From positions 124,001-188,000 of the forward strand of contig NZ_JAPNOA010000029.1 of NCBI RefSeq assembly GCF_026626885.1: a stretch of DNA of 64,000 nt, given 5' to 3'. The translations under genes and the position numbers were made by a program. Shown here in pieces: positions 63,856 through 64,000 of the stretch (position 1 is the first letter of the stretch; the number at the start of each line of letters is the position of its first letter). The DNA comes from Parathalassolituus penaei. Its GTDB lineage: Bacteria > Pseudomonadota > Gammaproteobacteria > Pseudomonadales > Oceanobacteraceae. Below the pieces are notes generated by a model. The model saw only the letters and a list, made by a program, of their open reading frames with translations, was not told where the DNA came from and made no database searches.

Positions 63856-64000
63856 TGCTGTCTCCATCAATCAATTAACCAATTACCCAAAGACTACTTG
63901 CCATCCCGGCCCTCGACAACCTTCAAACCGTGTATATGTCGGTAACACAACGTTGTCAGGGGGGATTGGTTCCGGTTAAATCGCCGCAGCCAGTGTGTCC
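63856..64000. other. Window end, upstream region of the DUF2333 gene
   Basis: About 145 bases that should hold the promoter of the DUF2333 gene. No gene is visible. Confidence 0.35.

Overview
The window is a gammaproteobacterial chromosome segment. Its gene orders match the Pseudomonadales/Oceanospirillales: gacS-cysM-rlmD-relA-mazG, lepA-rnc-era-recO-pdxJ-acpS, algU-mucA-mucB-rseC-mucD beside nadB, and a flagellar flgA/flgMN/cheVR block. Together with a TonB2-type energy-transduction operon this suggests a motile marine-type gammaproteobacterium; I cannot name a genus. About 58 kb is dense, ordinary core genome. The first 6.4 kb is accessory.

Layout. 1-1405: end of an unknown gene, then a decayed IS3-family element. 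1406-5889: a compact island of six genes, all on the plus strand: an AraC-type regulator, a 47-residue peptide made of six GTVG/GTLG repeats, a radical SAM/SPASM enzyme with a PqqD-like N-terminal region, a 2-oxoglutarate/Fe(II) dioxygenase, and the two subunits of an AzlC/AzlD amino-acid exporter. 6090-6405: remnants of two more insertion sequences. 6448-10813: chemotaxis and flagellar genes (cheR, cheV, flgA, flgM, flgN, a PilZ protein) with recognisable sigma-54 and sigma-28 promoters. 10896-10971: tRNA-Arg(CCT). 11340-14915: TrkH potassium transporter with a KdpD/KdpE-like two-component system. 14946-19599: AlbA_2 protein, homoserine dehydrogenase, amidohydrolase, a membrane-anchored cold-shock-domain protein, SlyX. 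19710-28264: plsB, rsmJ, uppP, tsaB, adk, ppc. 28426-37412: a small conserved protein, mazG, relA, rlmD, cysM, gacS/barA. 37430-43052: acpS, pdxJ, recO, era, rnc, DUF4845, lepA. 43160-47400: the sigma-E envelope-stress operon with an autoregulatory promoter. 47561-52718: nadB, ygfX, sdhE, ygfZ, a HIBCH-like hydrolase and an unknown membrane protein. 52738-57761: TPR-tonB2-exbD2-exbB2-ttpC-DUF3450. 58043-62573: a very strongly codon-biased lipoprotein and a TonB-dependent receptor behind a PhoB box. 62803-63855: DUF2333 protein.

The most interesting content is the 1.4-5.9 kb island. The repeat peptide, radical SAM enzyme and dioxygenase look like a RiPP-type pathway in which valines (or threonines) of a repetitive scaffold are modified. 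The AzlCD exporter and AraC regulator suggest that the final product may be a small modified amino acid rather than a conventional peptide. The island lies between IS remnants, at the position where flgBCDE would normally follow cheR. A second point of interest is the TonB receptor/lipoprotein pair, which appears to be phosphate-regulated and lies next to its probable TonB2 energiser.
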